Assembly: GCA_938010625.1 (NCBI GenBank)
Contig: CALLVJ010000057.1
Location: 1-15,520, forward strand
Reading direction: 5' to 3'
Length of the DNA stretch: 15,520 nt
Source: an uncultured Stomatobaculum sp.
GTDB lineage: Bacteria > Bacillota > Clostridia > Lachnospirales > Lachnospiraceae
Below, in pieces: positions 7,158-14,766 of this stretch (within the stretch, counting starts at the first letter, position 1; every line of letters starts with the position of its first letter). Made by a program: the position numbers and the translations under genes. The notes beneath the pieces are model-generated. The model saw only the letters and a list, made by a program, of their open reading frames with translations. It was not told the DNA's origin and ran no database searches.

Positions 7158-7201
7158 TTGTGATATAGGCGGATCTGTCGTATACTTTTGAAGAGTATGC
7201 G
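7158..7201 (+). promoter_or_regulatory. Promoter of the pfkA-dnaX operon with overlapping inverted repeat
   Basis: TTGTGA (7158-7163) and TATACT (7181-7186) are 17 bases apart, giving a start near 7193. An imperfect inverted repeat, CGTATACT (7179-7186) and AGTATGCG (7194-7201) with a 7-base spacer and seven of eight pairs, covers the -10 box and start point. It could be an operator or chance. Confidence 0.6.
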
Positions 7202-7242
7202 ATCAGAAATTGCGTGTACGGAAGCGGCTGGAGGAGTCAGAT

Positions 7243-8385
7243 ATGGCAGAGAGAGAAAAGTTAGAAAAAGAAAAGTTGGAGAGGGCAAAGACAGAGAGAA
7301 AGGGCGGGCGGATCCGCGTCGGTATGCTGACCAGCGGTGGTGACTGTCAGGCGCTGAATGCGACGATGCGCGGCATCGCGAAGGCGCTCTACAACCTGTA
7401 CGAGAGCGTGGACATTGTCGGTTTTCGGGACGGCTACCGCGGTCTCATGTATGAGGATTACCGCCTGCTGCTGAAAAATGATTTCTCCGGCATCCTCACG
7501 CAGGGCGGCACACTGCTCGGTACCAGTCGACAGCCGTTTAAGCAAATGACACAGCCGGACGAAAATGGCAACAATAAAGTGGAGCTTATGAAGGCGACTT
7601 ACCGGAAACTGGGGCTCGACTGTCTCTGCGTACTTGGCGGAAACGGCAGCCAGAAGACAGCAAATCTCCTGCGAGAGGAAGGACTGAATATCGTCTCTCT
7701 GCCAAAGACCATCGACAATGATCTCTTTGGCACAGATGAGACCTTTGGCTTCCAGAGTGCGATTGAAATCGCCTCCAACGCGATTGACTGCATTCACACG
7801 ACGGCAGCTTCTCACGGCAGAGTCTTTATTGTCGAGGTCATGGGACACAAGGTCGGCTGGCTCACGCTCTATGCGGGCATAGCAGGCGGCGCTGACATCA
7901 TTTTGATTCCGGAGATTCCCTATGATATCAAGGCAGTGATTGAGGCACTTCAAAAACGCCAGCGCGGGGGGAGCCGCTTCTCAATTATTGTCGTCGCAGA
8001 GGGGGCTATTTCGAAGGAGACGGCAGCACTCAGCAAGAAAGAGAGGAAGACCAAGCTTGCCTCGCGGCGTTATCCTTCGGTCGCCTATGAAATTGGCGCG
8101 GAGATTCAGTCCATCACCGGGCAGGAAGTCCGCGTGACTGTGCCGGGGCACACCCAGCGCGGCGGTGCGCCGAATCCCTATGACCGCGTTCTCTCGTCAC
8201 GCCTCGGCGCGCGAGCGGCAAAGCTGATCCGCGACGGACGCTTCGGCGAGATGGTGGTCATTCGAAACAATGAGATCACGAGCATTCCGCTCGAGGAGTC
8301 TGCGGGCAAGTTAAAGACCGTGGATCCGAACTCTTCGATTGTCGAAGAAGCGCGCCTCCTCGGCCTTTCGTTCGGAGACCGCTGA
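7243..8385 (+). CDS. pfkA: 6-phosphofructokinase, Clostridia GGNGS/PKTIDND subtype
   Basis: This 380-residue cytoplasmic enzyme phosphorylates fructose 6-phosphate to the 1,6-bisphosphate. It has the glycine-rich nucleotide loop LTSGGDCQALNATMRG (29-44), GGNGS (132-136), the catalytic loop LPKTIDND (153-160; Asp158 is the base), VEVMGHKVGWL (197-207) for the sugar and PGHTQRGG (301-308). In E. coli numbering it keeps Gly104, typical of ATP enzymes, but has Lys at 124, typical of pyrophosphate enzymes, and Asn in place of the Mg-binding Asp103. The phosphoryl donor is therefore uncertain, with ATP favoured. It is longer than E. coli PfkA (about 320). The first 22 residues are a Lys/Glu/Arg-rich extension. 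ATG 7243 was chosen for the strong GGAGGAG six bases upstream; the open frame back to TTG 7210 lacks support. One base separates its stop from the dnaX start. Confidence 0.9.
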   Translation: MAEREKLEKEKLERAKTERKGGRIRVGMLTSGGDCQALNATMRGIAKALYNLYESVDIVGFRDGYRGLMYEDYRLLLKNDFSGILTQGGTLLGTSRQPFKQMTQPDENGNNKVELMKATYRKLGLDCLCVLGGNGSQKTANLLREEGLNIVSLPKTIDNDLFGTDETFGFQSAIEIASNAIDCIHTTAASHGRVFIVEVMGHKVGWLTLYAGIAGGADIILIPEIPYDIKAVIEALQKRQRGGSRFSIIVVAEGAISKETAALSKKERKTKLASRRYPSVAYEIGAEIQSITGQEVRVTVPGHTQRGGAPNPYDRVLSSRLGARAAKLIRDGRFGEMVVIRNNEITSIPLEESAGKLKTVDPNSSIVEEARLLGLSFGDR

Positions 8386-8386
8386 G

Positions 8387-9982
8387 ATGGCCTATGTCGC
8401 ACTGTACCGGAAGTGGAGACCGAAAAACTTTGATGAGGTAAAAGGGCAGGATGCTGTCTGCACAGCGCTCCGGAACCAAGTCGAGACCGGGCGTGTAGGA
8501 CATGCTTATCTCTTCTGTGGGACGCGGGGCACGGGTAAGACGAGTGTCGCCAAAATCATGGCGCGCGCCGTGAACTGTGAGCAGCCAGTCAATGGCAACC
8601 CCTGTGGTGTCTGTGCATCCTGTCAGGCGATTCTCTCGGAGAGCTCGATGAACGTGCAGGAGATTGACGCGGCTTCGAATAACGGAGTCGACAACATCCG
8701 CGACATCAAGGAGCAGGTGCAATATCCGCCGACGACAGGTAAGTACCGTGTCTTCATCATTGACGAGGTGCACATGCTGTCGAGCGGGGCTTTCAATGCG
8801 CTCTTAAAGACCCTGGAGGAGCCGCCGTCCTATGTGATTTTTATTCTGGCGACGACGGAGCAGAGCAAAATTCCAGTCACGGTGTTGTCTCGCTGCCAGC
8901 GCTATGATTTCCACCGCATCACGGCGGATACAATTACGGCACGTCTTATGGAGCTCGCAGCGGCTGAGCACATCCGGGCGGACGAGGCTGCCCTGCGCTA
9001 TATTGCCGCGCAGGCGGACGGCGCAATGCGCGATGCCCTGAGTCTTCTCGACGAGTGTGTCGCCTTTTGCCCGGACGGAGACATACGCTATGAGACTGTG
9101 TTGAACATTCTGGGCGCAGTGGATGTCGAGGTTTTCTCCAGGCTGTTTCGCGCGCTGCTTCGAGGTAAGACTGGAGAGGCGCTTGCGCTTTTGAACCAGG
9201 CCTTTCTTGAGGGGCGGGAGCTCGGACAGTTCAATGCGGACTTTCTCTGGTATCTCCGGAATCTGCTGGTCTTGAAGACTGCAGAGCACGCCGAGGGATT
9301 GGTGGACAGCGCGGGAGAGCGCTTGCAGCTGCTTCGCACAGATGCGGAGCTCACCAATAAGGCAGTGCTGCTCCGCGCAATCCGCGTGCAGGCAGAGTTG
9401 TCTCAGCAGCTCCGCTATGCGTCCGATCAGCGGACGCTCACGGAGCTCTCACTGATCCGCCTTGCAGAGCCGGAGATGGACACCGACGGCGACGCGCTGC
9501 TCGCGCGGATTGTGCGCTTAGAAAAGCGCCTGGAGGATGTCGCAAAGCATGGTATCACAGGCACAGCGGCTGCATCTGCCGCGCCCGCAGAGACAGAAAC
9601 TGCCGCGGAAAGTACGGCGACTGCAGCAGCAGAAGAAATCGCACTGCCGCGCGCTGTCTATGAGGACTTTATGAAAGTTCGGAGTGAGCTCGGCAGCATT
9701 GCAGAGAGCATCGGCGGTATGTACGCCCCGGCACTGCACAGCTGCGAGCTCATCGCAGAAGAGAGCGGCAAGCTGACCATCTGTTGTCCCAACGAGATGA
9801 CGGAGGGGGTTCTCAGTAAAGGAGGGCTTAAAGCGCTGCAGAACTGTCTCCGGGAACGCTATGGCAGGGAATTTAAGCTGGGACTTATGCGAAAGAGCAG
9901 TCAGACGGCAGCGCAGAGCTATCGTGTAACGGAAGAAGAGCTGCGAGAACAAATTCATTTTCCAGTTGAGCGGGAAGAATGA
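8387..9982 (+). CDS. dnaX: DNA polymerase III subunit gamma/tau
   Basis: This 531-residue protein is the motor subunit of the clamp loader that places the sliding clamp on DNA and links the replicase. The AAA+ core is complete: Walker A GTRGTGKT (45-52); a zinc module with Cys64, Cys73, Cys76 and Cys79; Walker B FIIDEVHML with Asp126-Glu127; sensor 1 LATTE; and the SRC motif (168-170) that supplies the arginine finger. The lid and collar follow to about residue 360. An Ala/Thr/Glu-rich linker (about 385-420) then leads to a compact C-terminal domain that should correspond to the tau-specific part. ATG 8387 was chosen because it begins the conserved MAYVALYRKWRP and has GGAG (8374-8377) upstream. 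The TGAGATG junction implies coupling to pfkA. I saw no A-rich slippery site, so a shorter gamma form by frameshifting is not supported. Confidence 0.96.
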   Translation: MAYVALYRKWRPKNFDEVKGQDAVCTALRNQVETGRVGHAYLFCGTRGTGKTSVAKIMARAVNCEQPVNGNPCGVCASCQAILSESSMNVQEIDAASNNGVDNIRDIKEQVQYPPTTGKYRVFIIDEVHMLSSGAFNALLKTLEEPPSYVIFILATTEQSKIPVTVLSRCQRYDFHRITADTITARLMELAAAEHIRADEAALRYIAAQADGAMRDALSLLDECVAFCPDGDIRYETVLNILGAVDVEVFSRLFRALLRGKTGEALALLNQAFLEGRELGQFNADFLWYLRNLLVLKTAEHAEGLVDSAGERLQLLRTDAELTNKAVLLRAIRVQAELSQQLRYASDQRTLTELSLIRLAEPEMDTDGDALLARIVRLEKRLEDVAKHGITGTAAASAAPAETETAAESTATAAAEEIALPRAVYEDFMKVRSELGSIAESIGGMYAPALHSCELIAEESGKLTICCPNEMTEGVLSKGGLKALQNCLRERYGREFKLGLMRKSSQTAAQSYRVTEEELREQIHFPVEREE

Positions 9983-10019
9983 GTGCGAGCACAGCAGGAA
10001 TAAAACAGGAGAAAAGACA

Positions 10020-10340
10020 ATGGCAAGATTTAATGGCATGCCTGGCAATGCAAATAATATGATGAAACAGCTCCAGAAGATGCAGAAGCAGATGGAGGAG
10101 CAGGCAAAGGCGTTTGAGAGCAAGGAGTTTGAGGCAACGGCCGGCGGCGGCGCGGTGCGCGTCACAGTGGTCGGCGGCAGGGAAGTCAGCAAGATTATCC
10201 TGGACAAGGACGCCGTGGATCCGGACGATGTCGAGATGCTTGAGGATCTCATCAAGGCAGCGGTCAATGAGGCGCTCCGCATGGCGGAAGCCGAGAACCA
10301 GCAGATGATGGGCAAGCTGACCGGCGGACTGCCGTTCTGA
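10020..10340 (+). CDS. YbaB/EbfC nucleoid-associated protein
   Basis: This 106-residue protein belongs to the YbaB/EbfC family, small dimeric DNA-binding proteins with a tweezer-like shape. A Met/Gln/Lys-rich N-terminal helix (NMMKQLQKMQKQMEEQAKAF) precedes the conserved core, where GGGAVRVTVVGGREVSKI and the acidic DPDDVEMLEDLI stretch match the family closely. The C-terminal helix ends in MMGKLTGGLPF, close to the typical ending. ATG 10020 follows AGGAG (10007-10011) at the right distance. The frame is open further upstream into dnaX, but that part has no ribosome site or conserved residues. It lies between dnaX and recR, its usual place in most bacteria (yaaK in Bacillus). Its functional link to those partners is not settled. 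Confidence 0.95.
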   Translation: MARFNGMPGNANNMMKQLQKMQKQMEEQAKAFESKEFEATAGGGAVRVTVVGGREVSKIILDKDAVDPDDVEMLEDLIKAAVNEALRMAEAENQQMMGKLTGGLPF

Positions 10341-10353
10341 AGAACAGATTTCC

Positions 10354-10950
10354 ATGGACTACTATGGCAAGCAAATCACGAGGCTCATGGATGAGCTCTC
10401 TGCGTTGCCTGGCGTCGGCAGAAAGTCCGCGCAGCGGCTCGCATTTCATATTATCAATATGCCGACGGAGCGCGTCGCGTCCCTGACCGATGCCATCCGC
10501 AGTGCCAGACAGAATGTGCGCTATTGCAGGGAATGTTTTACGCTGACCGATGAAGAGCTTTGCCCGATTTGTGGGAGTGCAAAGCGCAATCACAGGCAGA
10601 TTATGGTGGTTGAGAATACGAGAGATCTCGCTGCCTACGAAAAGACAGGAAAATACGAGGGCGTCTACCATGTGTTGCACGGTGCCATCTCACCGATGCT
10701 CGGCATTGGCCCTTCGGACATCAAACTGAAAGAACTGATGCGGCGCCTCGAGGGCGATGTGGAAGAAGTCATCATTGCAACCAATTCAAGTCTGGAGGGC
10801 GAGACGACCGCGATGTACATCGCGAAGCTCGTGAAGCCGACAGGCATCAAGGTGTCCCGCATCGCAAGCGGCGTGCCGGTGGGTGGCGATCTGGAATATA
10901 TTGATGAGGTCACGCTCTTGCGTGCGCTGGAAGGAAGAACGGAGCTCTAG
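10354..10950 (+). CDS. recR: Recombination mediator protein RecR
   Basis: This 198-residue protein acts with RecO and RecF to load RecA onto SSB-coated single-stranded DNA in gap repair. The helix-hairpin-helix is LPGVGRKSAQRLAFH (18-32). A four-cysteine zinc finger follows with Cys58, Cys61, Cys70 and Cys73. The Toprim domain carries the conserved glutamate in MVVENTRDL (84-92) and then YHVLHGAISPMLGIGP (105-120). The RecR signatures ATNSSLEGETTAMYI and ASGVPVGGDLEYID complete the C-terminal part. ATNSS replaces the more common ATNPT, a conservative change. Length is standard. The start at ATG 10354 lies 13 bases after the ybaB stop with only a weak purine stretch, so expression probably depends on read-through from upstream ribosomes. 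Confidence 0.96.
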   Translation: MDYYGKQITRLMDELSALPGVGRKSAQRLAFHIINMPTERVASLTDAIRSARQNVRYCRECFTLTDEELCPICGSAKRNHRQIMVVENTRDLAAYEKTGKYEGVYHVLHGAISPMLGIGPSDIKLKELMRRLEGDVEEVIIATNSSLEGETTAMYIAKLVKPTGIKVSRIASGVPVGGDLEYIDEVTLLRALEGRTEL

Positions 10951-10968
10951 GAGGCGGAAAGGAAGCGG

Positions 10969-13956
10969 ATGGACAAGCACGAACTGAACGTAAAAGTAGA
11001 GCAGATGCGAAAGCAGGCGGGGCTTGGCGACTATCAGACGGCGATGAAGATTGCCGACAAAATTGACTGGAGGCGCGTGTCGAATGTGAGCCTCTTGACG
11101 CAGGTCTCCGAGATTTATGAGAAGAATGAAAAGTACCAGGAGGCAAAGGACATTCTGCTTCTCGCGGTCGAGAGAACACCAATGGGACGCGGGCTGCTCT
11201 TTAAGCTGACGCAGCTCTCTCTGAAGGTCGGGAGCATTGATGAAGCAGAGGAGTGCTTCGAGGAGTTTCAGAAGCTCGCGCCGCAGGACTCCCGCCAGAA
11301 ACTGCTTCGCTATCAGATTTTGAAGGCAAAAGGCGCGAAGCCGCAGCAGCTGATTCCGCCCCTTGAGGAGTATGTGAATGAGGAAATCTCTGAGGAGTGG
11401 ATGTATGAGCTCGCAGAGCTCTATCACCAGGCGGGCATGCGGGATGCCTGCCTGGATCTCTGCGACCGCATCACCATCCTCTTTGGCGTCGGTGAGTGGG
11501 TGCAGAAAGCGCTGCGCTTAAAGGCAGAGGGCGAGGGCGAGCCGCTGAATGAGTACCAGCAGAGCATTGCCGGGGAAATTTATTATCAGCCTGCAGCAGC
11601 ACCCCGCCAGAATGCCGTGCGGGAGACTGCACCGGTGGCGCCGGCATTTCAACAGTCCATGCCGGTGATTCCGGAGTTTTCGCTGCAGCCGCAGGAGGCA
11701 GTGCCGCCTGTCATGACAGCGCCGGAGACCGTGCCGCCGTTTACGGCAGCGCCGGTTGCCGCGCCGCAGTACACGGAGAGCGCGCCGTACGGCAATACGG
11801 TAGTTCAGGAAGCGGCGGTGCCGCAGCCCACAGTCGCAATGCCGCAGTATGTCGGCGGCACAGAGACAGGGATAGCGCCGCAGCCCGCACCGGAAATCCC
11901 GGCGGTATCAAACCCCGCCCCAGTACCCACCCAGGCACTGACCGAGCAGTATGCGGCGGCGCAGGACGGCCGCTACCGCAATGTGCCGACTTTTCAGACG
12001 GCGACAGCGGCAACAACTGGTGTGCCTTCCTGGACAGAGGCTGCAAAGCCGCAGGATGTGCCTGCGCAGAATGATATTGATGCCGAGATCGACGCACATC
12101 TTCGCCGCCTTGAGGAGGAGAAGCTGGGGCATAAAGCTGCAGCGCCGCAGTTGCAGAGTCAGAGTACAGAGGGCGTGCAGACCGCAGCGGCAGCATCTGC
12201 TGAGGCGGTGGCGCTGGCCGAGGATCCGCGCGCAGTGGAACAGCGCTATCGCGCCGAGAGTTCCCGCCCCTCGCGCGAGTATGTGGTCTCGACAGAGCAG
12301 CGCGCGACCGATTCCGAATTTCCAGGCACCGAGCAACTCATGGTGGACAGACTTCGCTATGAGGAGGAGAGTGCGGCGGCTAGAGCGCGGGCTGAGGCGC
12401 GCGCCAGCGAGACCGAAGAGGAACTTCGCACCCGTGAGGCAAAGCTAGATGAGACCAAGATTTTGCCCAAACTTCCTGGACAGGAGAGGCGGGAGCAGCT
12501 TGCGCGGGAGGAGGCAGAACTCCGCCGCTTAGAACAAGACAAAGAGGCAGAGTTGATTCAGAAGTCTGCTGAGATGTCGGCGGAGCCAGCGGTTGTCACT
12601 GAAGAAGCGAGTGTAAAACCGGCGGCGACAGCAGCCCCTGCGGAAGAAGCTGCAGACAGGCAGCCGGCGGAAGCAGCTCCTGAGGCAGCGACAGCAGCCC
12701 AGACTGCAACGGAAGCCAAGACTACGACGGCAGTTCTCGCGGCAACAGAGGCGGGAGCGGCTGAGGCCGCTGCGACAGCACAGCGACAGAGCGCGGAAAG
12801 CGCGGCGAGAGAGCCACTTGCGGAAGAGGCAACGGCTGCGGAGCCCAGACCGAAGCAGCCGAAACTGCTCCGGACACCGGGGTCATTCAATGCACTGATT
12901 GAGGGAAGGACACCAGAGGAGGGACTGCAGGGCGCTGTGGCGCGCCTCAAGGAAGCGCAGGCTGTGACCGGCTTTAAGCGCCCGGCAGCAAAAGTGAAGG
13001 CAGAGCGCCTCAATGTCTATGGCGTCCGCAATTCCGCGGAGAAGACCGCAGGGCGCGATCTTATCATTGAAGAGGCGGGTGATCTGAGCGATGTGAGTCT
13101 CAGTGAGCTGATTCAACTGATTGCCGCGGATGGCGGTATGCGAACTGTGCTTCTGATTGACAACCCGCTGCAGCTCACCAGACTCCGCGCGTCGCATCCG
13201 GAAGTGGAGAAGGTCTTCCATACTTCGGACAAGCGGGAGGATGTGAGAGCCTATTTTGCGGCAGAGGCAAAGTACCGGGAGGCTGAGGCGCGACGCCAGG
13301 AGGAAGCGACAAAGAGCGCGTTGGAAGCAAAGGAAGCGCGCCGCAAGGAGGAGGAAGCGCTGCAGGCTGCTGCTGCACGGGAGGCAGCAGAGAAAGCGCG
13401 CGAAGAGATTGAGAAGAAGGCCGCGGAGGAAGCAGAGCGGGTCGCTGCCAAGCGGGCGGAAGATGCGCGCCGCACGGAACACAGTCTGAACCACCTCGCA
13501 GAAGTGGACCAGGAACAGCAGGCAAAACTTGCGAGACAGCAGGAGAGCAAAGCGGCGAGGGCAGCCAGCGTCATCGAAGAAGAGGCGGCGGCAGTGCGAC
13601 AGGAGCCGCAGAAGCGCACGCATGCGGAGGAAGTTGCGAAACTCGAGGCCGAGAAAAAGCGCCTCTATGAAAATGAGTTGATGACCAAGGATGCCTTTGC
13701 GCATTACGCTTCGGTCTATGCGCGGAACATTGACTGTGTCATTACGGGCAAGAGCATGAATGCCCTCTATGAGCGCATTGAGCTTCTGCAGGCGGACAAT
13801 GTGAAGCTCACGCGGAAAAATGCAGAGACTCTGATTGAGGAAGCGGCCGATCGCGCGGAAAAGCCGCCGCTCAGCAGAAGACTCGGCGGGCTCTTCTCCA
13901 AGCGCTATAACAAAGAGGGGCTCCTGATCCTGAGGGAAGAGGACTTCCTAGGCTGA
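10969..13956 (+). CDS. Large TPR/coiled-coil protein with degenerate AAA-like region
   Basis: This 995-residue cytoplasmic protein has no signal peptide or membrane helix. Residues 1-190 are paired helices of TPR type (for example LLTQVSEIYEKNEKYQEAKD). Residues 205-360 are a Pro/Ala/Gln-rich linker. Charged helices lie at about 370-390 and 460-530, and an Ala/Thr/Glu-rich stretch at 540-625. A compact region follows (636-762) with two buried strands, RDLIIEEAG and RTVLLIDNP. A long Ala/Glu/Arg coiled coil spans 765-900. The last 95 residues contain an ALYERIELLQADN helix and end in LLILREEDFLG. From memory, the strands and C-terminal end resemble AAA lid-type modules of TPR proteins next to recR in Lachnospiraceae. 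No Walker A (GxxxxGKT/S) is present anywhere, so ATP hydrolysis is doubtful. Ribosome site AAAGGAAG precedes ATG 10969. The stop overlaps cvpA by one base. Domain naming is inference; coding status is certain. Confidence 0.8.
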   Translation: MDKHELNVKVEQMRKQAGLGDYQTAMKIADKIDWRRVSNVSLLTQVSEIYEKNEKYQEAKDILLLAVERTPMGRGLLFKLTQLSLKVGSIDEAEECFEEFQKLAPQDSRQKLLRYQILKAKGAKPQQLIPPLEEYVNEEISEEWMYELAELYHQAGMRDACLDLCDRITILFGVGEWVQKALRLKAEGEGEPLNEYQQSIAGEIYYQPAAAPRQNAVRETAPVAPAFQQSMPVIPEFSLQPQEAVPPVMTAPETVPPFTAAPVAAPQYTESAPYGNTVVQEAAVPQPTVAMPQYVGGTETGIAPQPAPEIPAVSNPAPVPTQALTEQYAAAQDGRYRNVPTFQTATAATTGVPSWTEAAKPQDVPAQNDIDAEIDAHLRRLEEEKLGHKAAAPQLQSQSTEGVQTAAAASAEAVALAEDPRAVEQRYRAESSRPSREYVVSTEQRATDSEFPGTEQLMVDRLRYEEESAAARARAEARASETEEELRTREAKLDETKILPKLPGQERREQLAREEAELRRLEQDKEAELIQKSAEMSAEPAVVTEEASVKPAATAAPAEEAADRQPAEAAPEAATAAQTATEAKTTTAVLAATEAGAAEAAATAQRQSAESAAREPLAEEATAAEPRPKQPKLLRTPGSFNALIEGRTPEEGLQGAVARLKEAQAVTGFKRPAAKVKAERLNVYGVRNSAEKTAGRDLIIEEAGDLSDVSLSELIQLIAADGGMRTVLLIDNPLQLTRLRASHPEVEKVFHTSDKREDVRAYFAAEAKYREAEARRQEEATKSALEAKEARRKEEEALQAAAAREAAEKAREEIEKKAAEEAERVAAKRAEDARRTEHSLNHLAEVDQEQQAKLARQQESKAARAASVIEEEAAAVRQEPQKRTHAEEVAKLEAEKKRLYENELMTKDAFAHYASVYARNIDCVITGKSMNALYERIELLQADNVKLTRKNAETLIEEAADRAEKPPLSRRLGGLFSKRYNKEGLLILREEDFLG

Positions 13957-14693
13957 TGTTGTTGCAACTGAGCGCCTGGCTTGACCGGAACTGGTTCGCG
14001 CTGCTCATTGCTCTGTTTCTGATCGGAATGATGTTAGACGGTCACCGGCGAGGCTTTCTCCGCCTCGCGGTGAGCATACTTGCGCTGATCCTGACAACCC
14101 TGTTTGCGCGGACGGCCCTGCCTGAGGCGGCGGGCTTTCTCGCAAAGAACACAGGGCTGCAGACTGTCGCAGAACGCTATATTTCCGAGAAGACGGGACT
14201 TGACACGGTGACGGATCGCCAGACGAGTGACACGGCAGGGCAGGACCGCGTGATTGAAAATCTGCCCATTCCGGACAGTCTGAAAGCGGGGCTTCGCGCG
14301 AACAATACGGCGACAACCTGGGAGATACTTGGCGTGACCAATTTTCAGCAGTATGCGGCGGATTTCCTGGGGCGAACGCTCTTAAACTATTTTGGGTTCA
14401 CGCTGTTATTCATCTTATTCCGCATAGCGCTGCATCTATTGGTTCGCTTTTTGAATCTGTTTGCCTCGCTCCCGATTATTCACGGGATGAACCAGATTGC
14501 AGGGGCAGTGCTGGGGCTTGCAGAGGGTTTATTCTTCCTCTGGTTCGGCTTTATTCTCCTGAACCTGTTTCAGTATACACCGCTCGGCAGCGGTATTCTG
14601 GAGCGTATTGAGGCGACAGGCTGGCTTTCTTTCCTCTATCGGAACAATTTGCTGCTCACAGCGCTTGGAAATCTCTGGCAGAACTTGTTCTGA
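13956..14693 (+). CDS. CvpA-family membrane protein
   Basis: This 245-residue protein has the CvpA (colicin V production) layout of four helices, at about 12-27, 33-53, 143-168 and 181-207. The family's short basic turn after the first helix appears as DGHRRGFLRL (28-37), and the small-residue helix as NQIAGAVLGLAEGLFF (179-194). The hydrophilic region between helices two and three (about 54-140) should lie outside the membrane and is rich in Thr, Asp and Asn. It is longer than in the minimal family members of about 160 residues. The role of Firmicutes CvpA proteins is poorly defined; links to cell-surface function have been proposed. ATG 13956 shares its A with the TGA of the preceding gene, indicating coupled translation. 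It is the last gene of the pfkA operon. Confidence 0.8.
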   Translation: MLLQLSAWLDRNWFALLIALFLIGMMLDGHRRGFLRLAVSILALILTTLFARTALPEAAGFLAKNTGLQTVAERYISEKTGLDTVTDRQTSDTAGQDRVIENLPIPDSLKAGLRANNTATTWEILGVTNFQQYAADFLGRTLLNYFGFTLLFILFRIALHLLVRFLNLFASLPIIHGMNQIAGAVLGLAEGLFFLWFGFILLNLFQYTPLGSGILERIEATGWLSFLYRNNLLLTALGNLWQNLF

Positions 14694-14719
14694 AAGCGAG
14701 AACGATGTAAAAAAAAACA

Positions 14720-14757
14720 AAAGGATCTGAACCCTCTGAGATTCAGATCCTTTTTTT
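14720..14757. terminator. Bidirectional intrinsic terminator
   Basis: AAAGGATCTGAA (14720-14731) and TTCAGATCCTTT (14742-14753) form a perfect 12-bp stem with a 10-base loop. An A-rich tract precedes it and a T run follows to 14757. It ends the pfkA-cvpA operon and, read from the other strand, the convergent repeat-tailed gene whose stop is at 14767. Confidence 0.9.
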
Positions 14758-14766
14758 GATACAGGT

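Noticed and set aside
6763..7242. Protein-coding open frames in both directions over the SRP RNA
   Set aside because: The region is accounted for by the RNA gene, its promoter, its terminator and the next promoter. The frames are short, Arg-rich and lack start signals.
8387..9982. Programmed frameshift producing a short gamma form of DnaX
   Set aside because: No A AAA AAG-type heptamer with a following stem was seen in the expected central or C-terminal part. The only A run lies near the start of the gene.
10786..11427. Leftward open frame of 213 codons across recR and the TPR gene
   Set aside because: It crosses two confident genes and their junction, with no ribosome site or motif.
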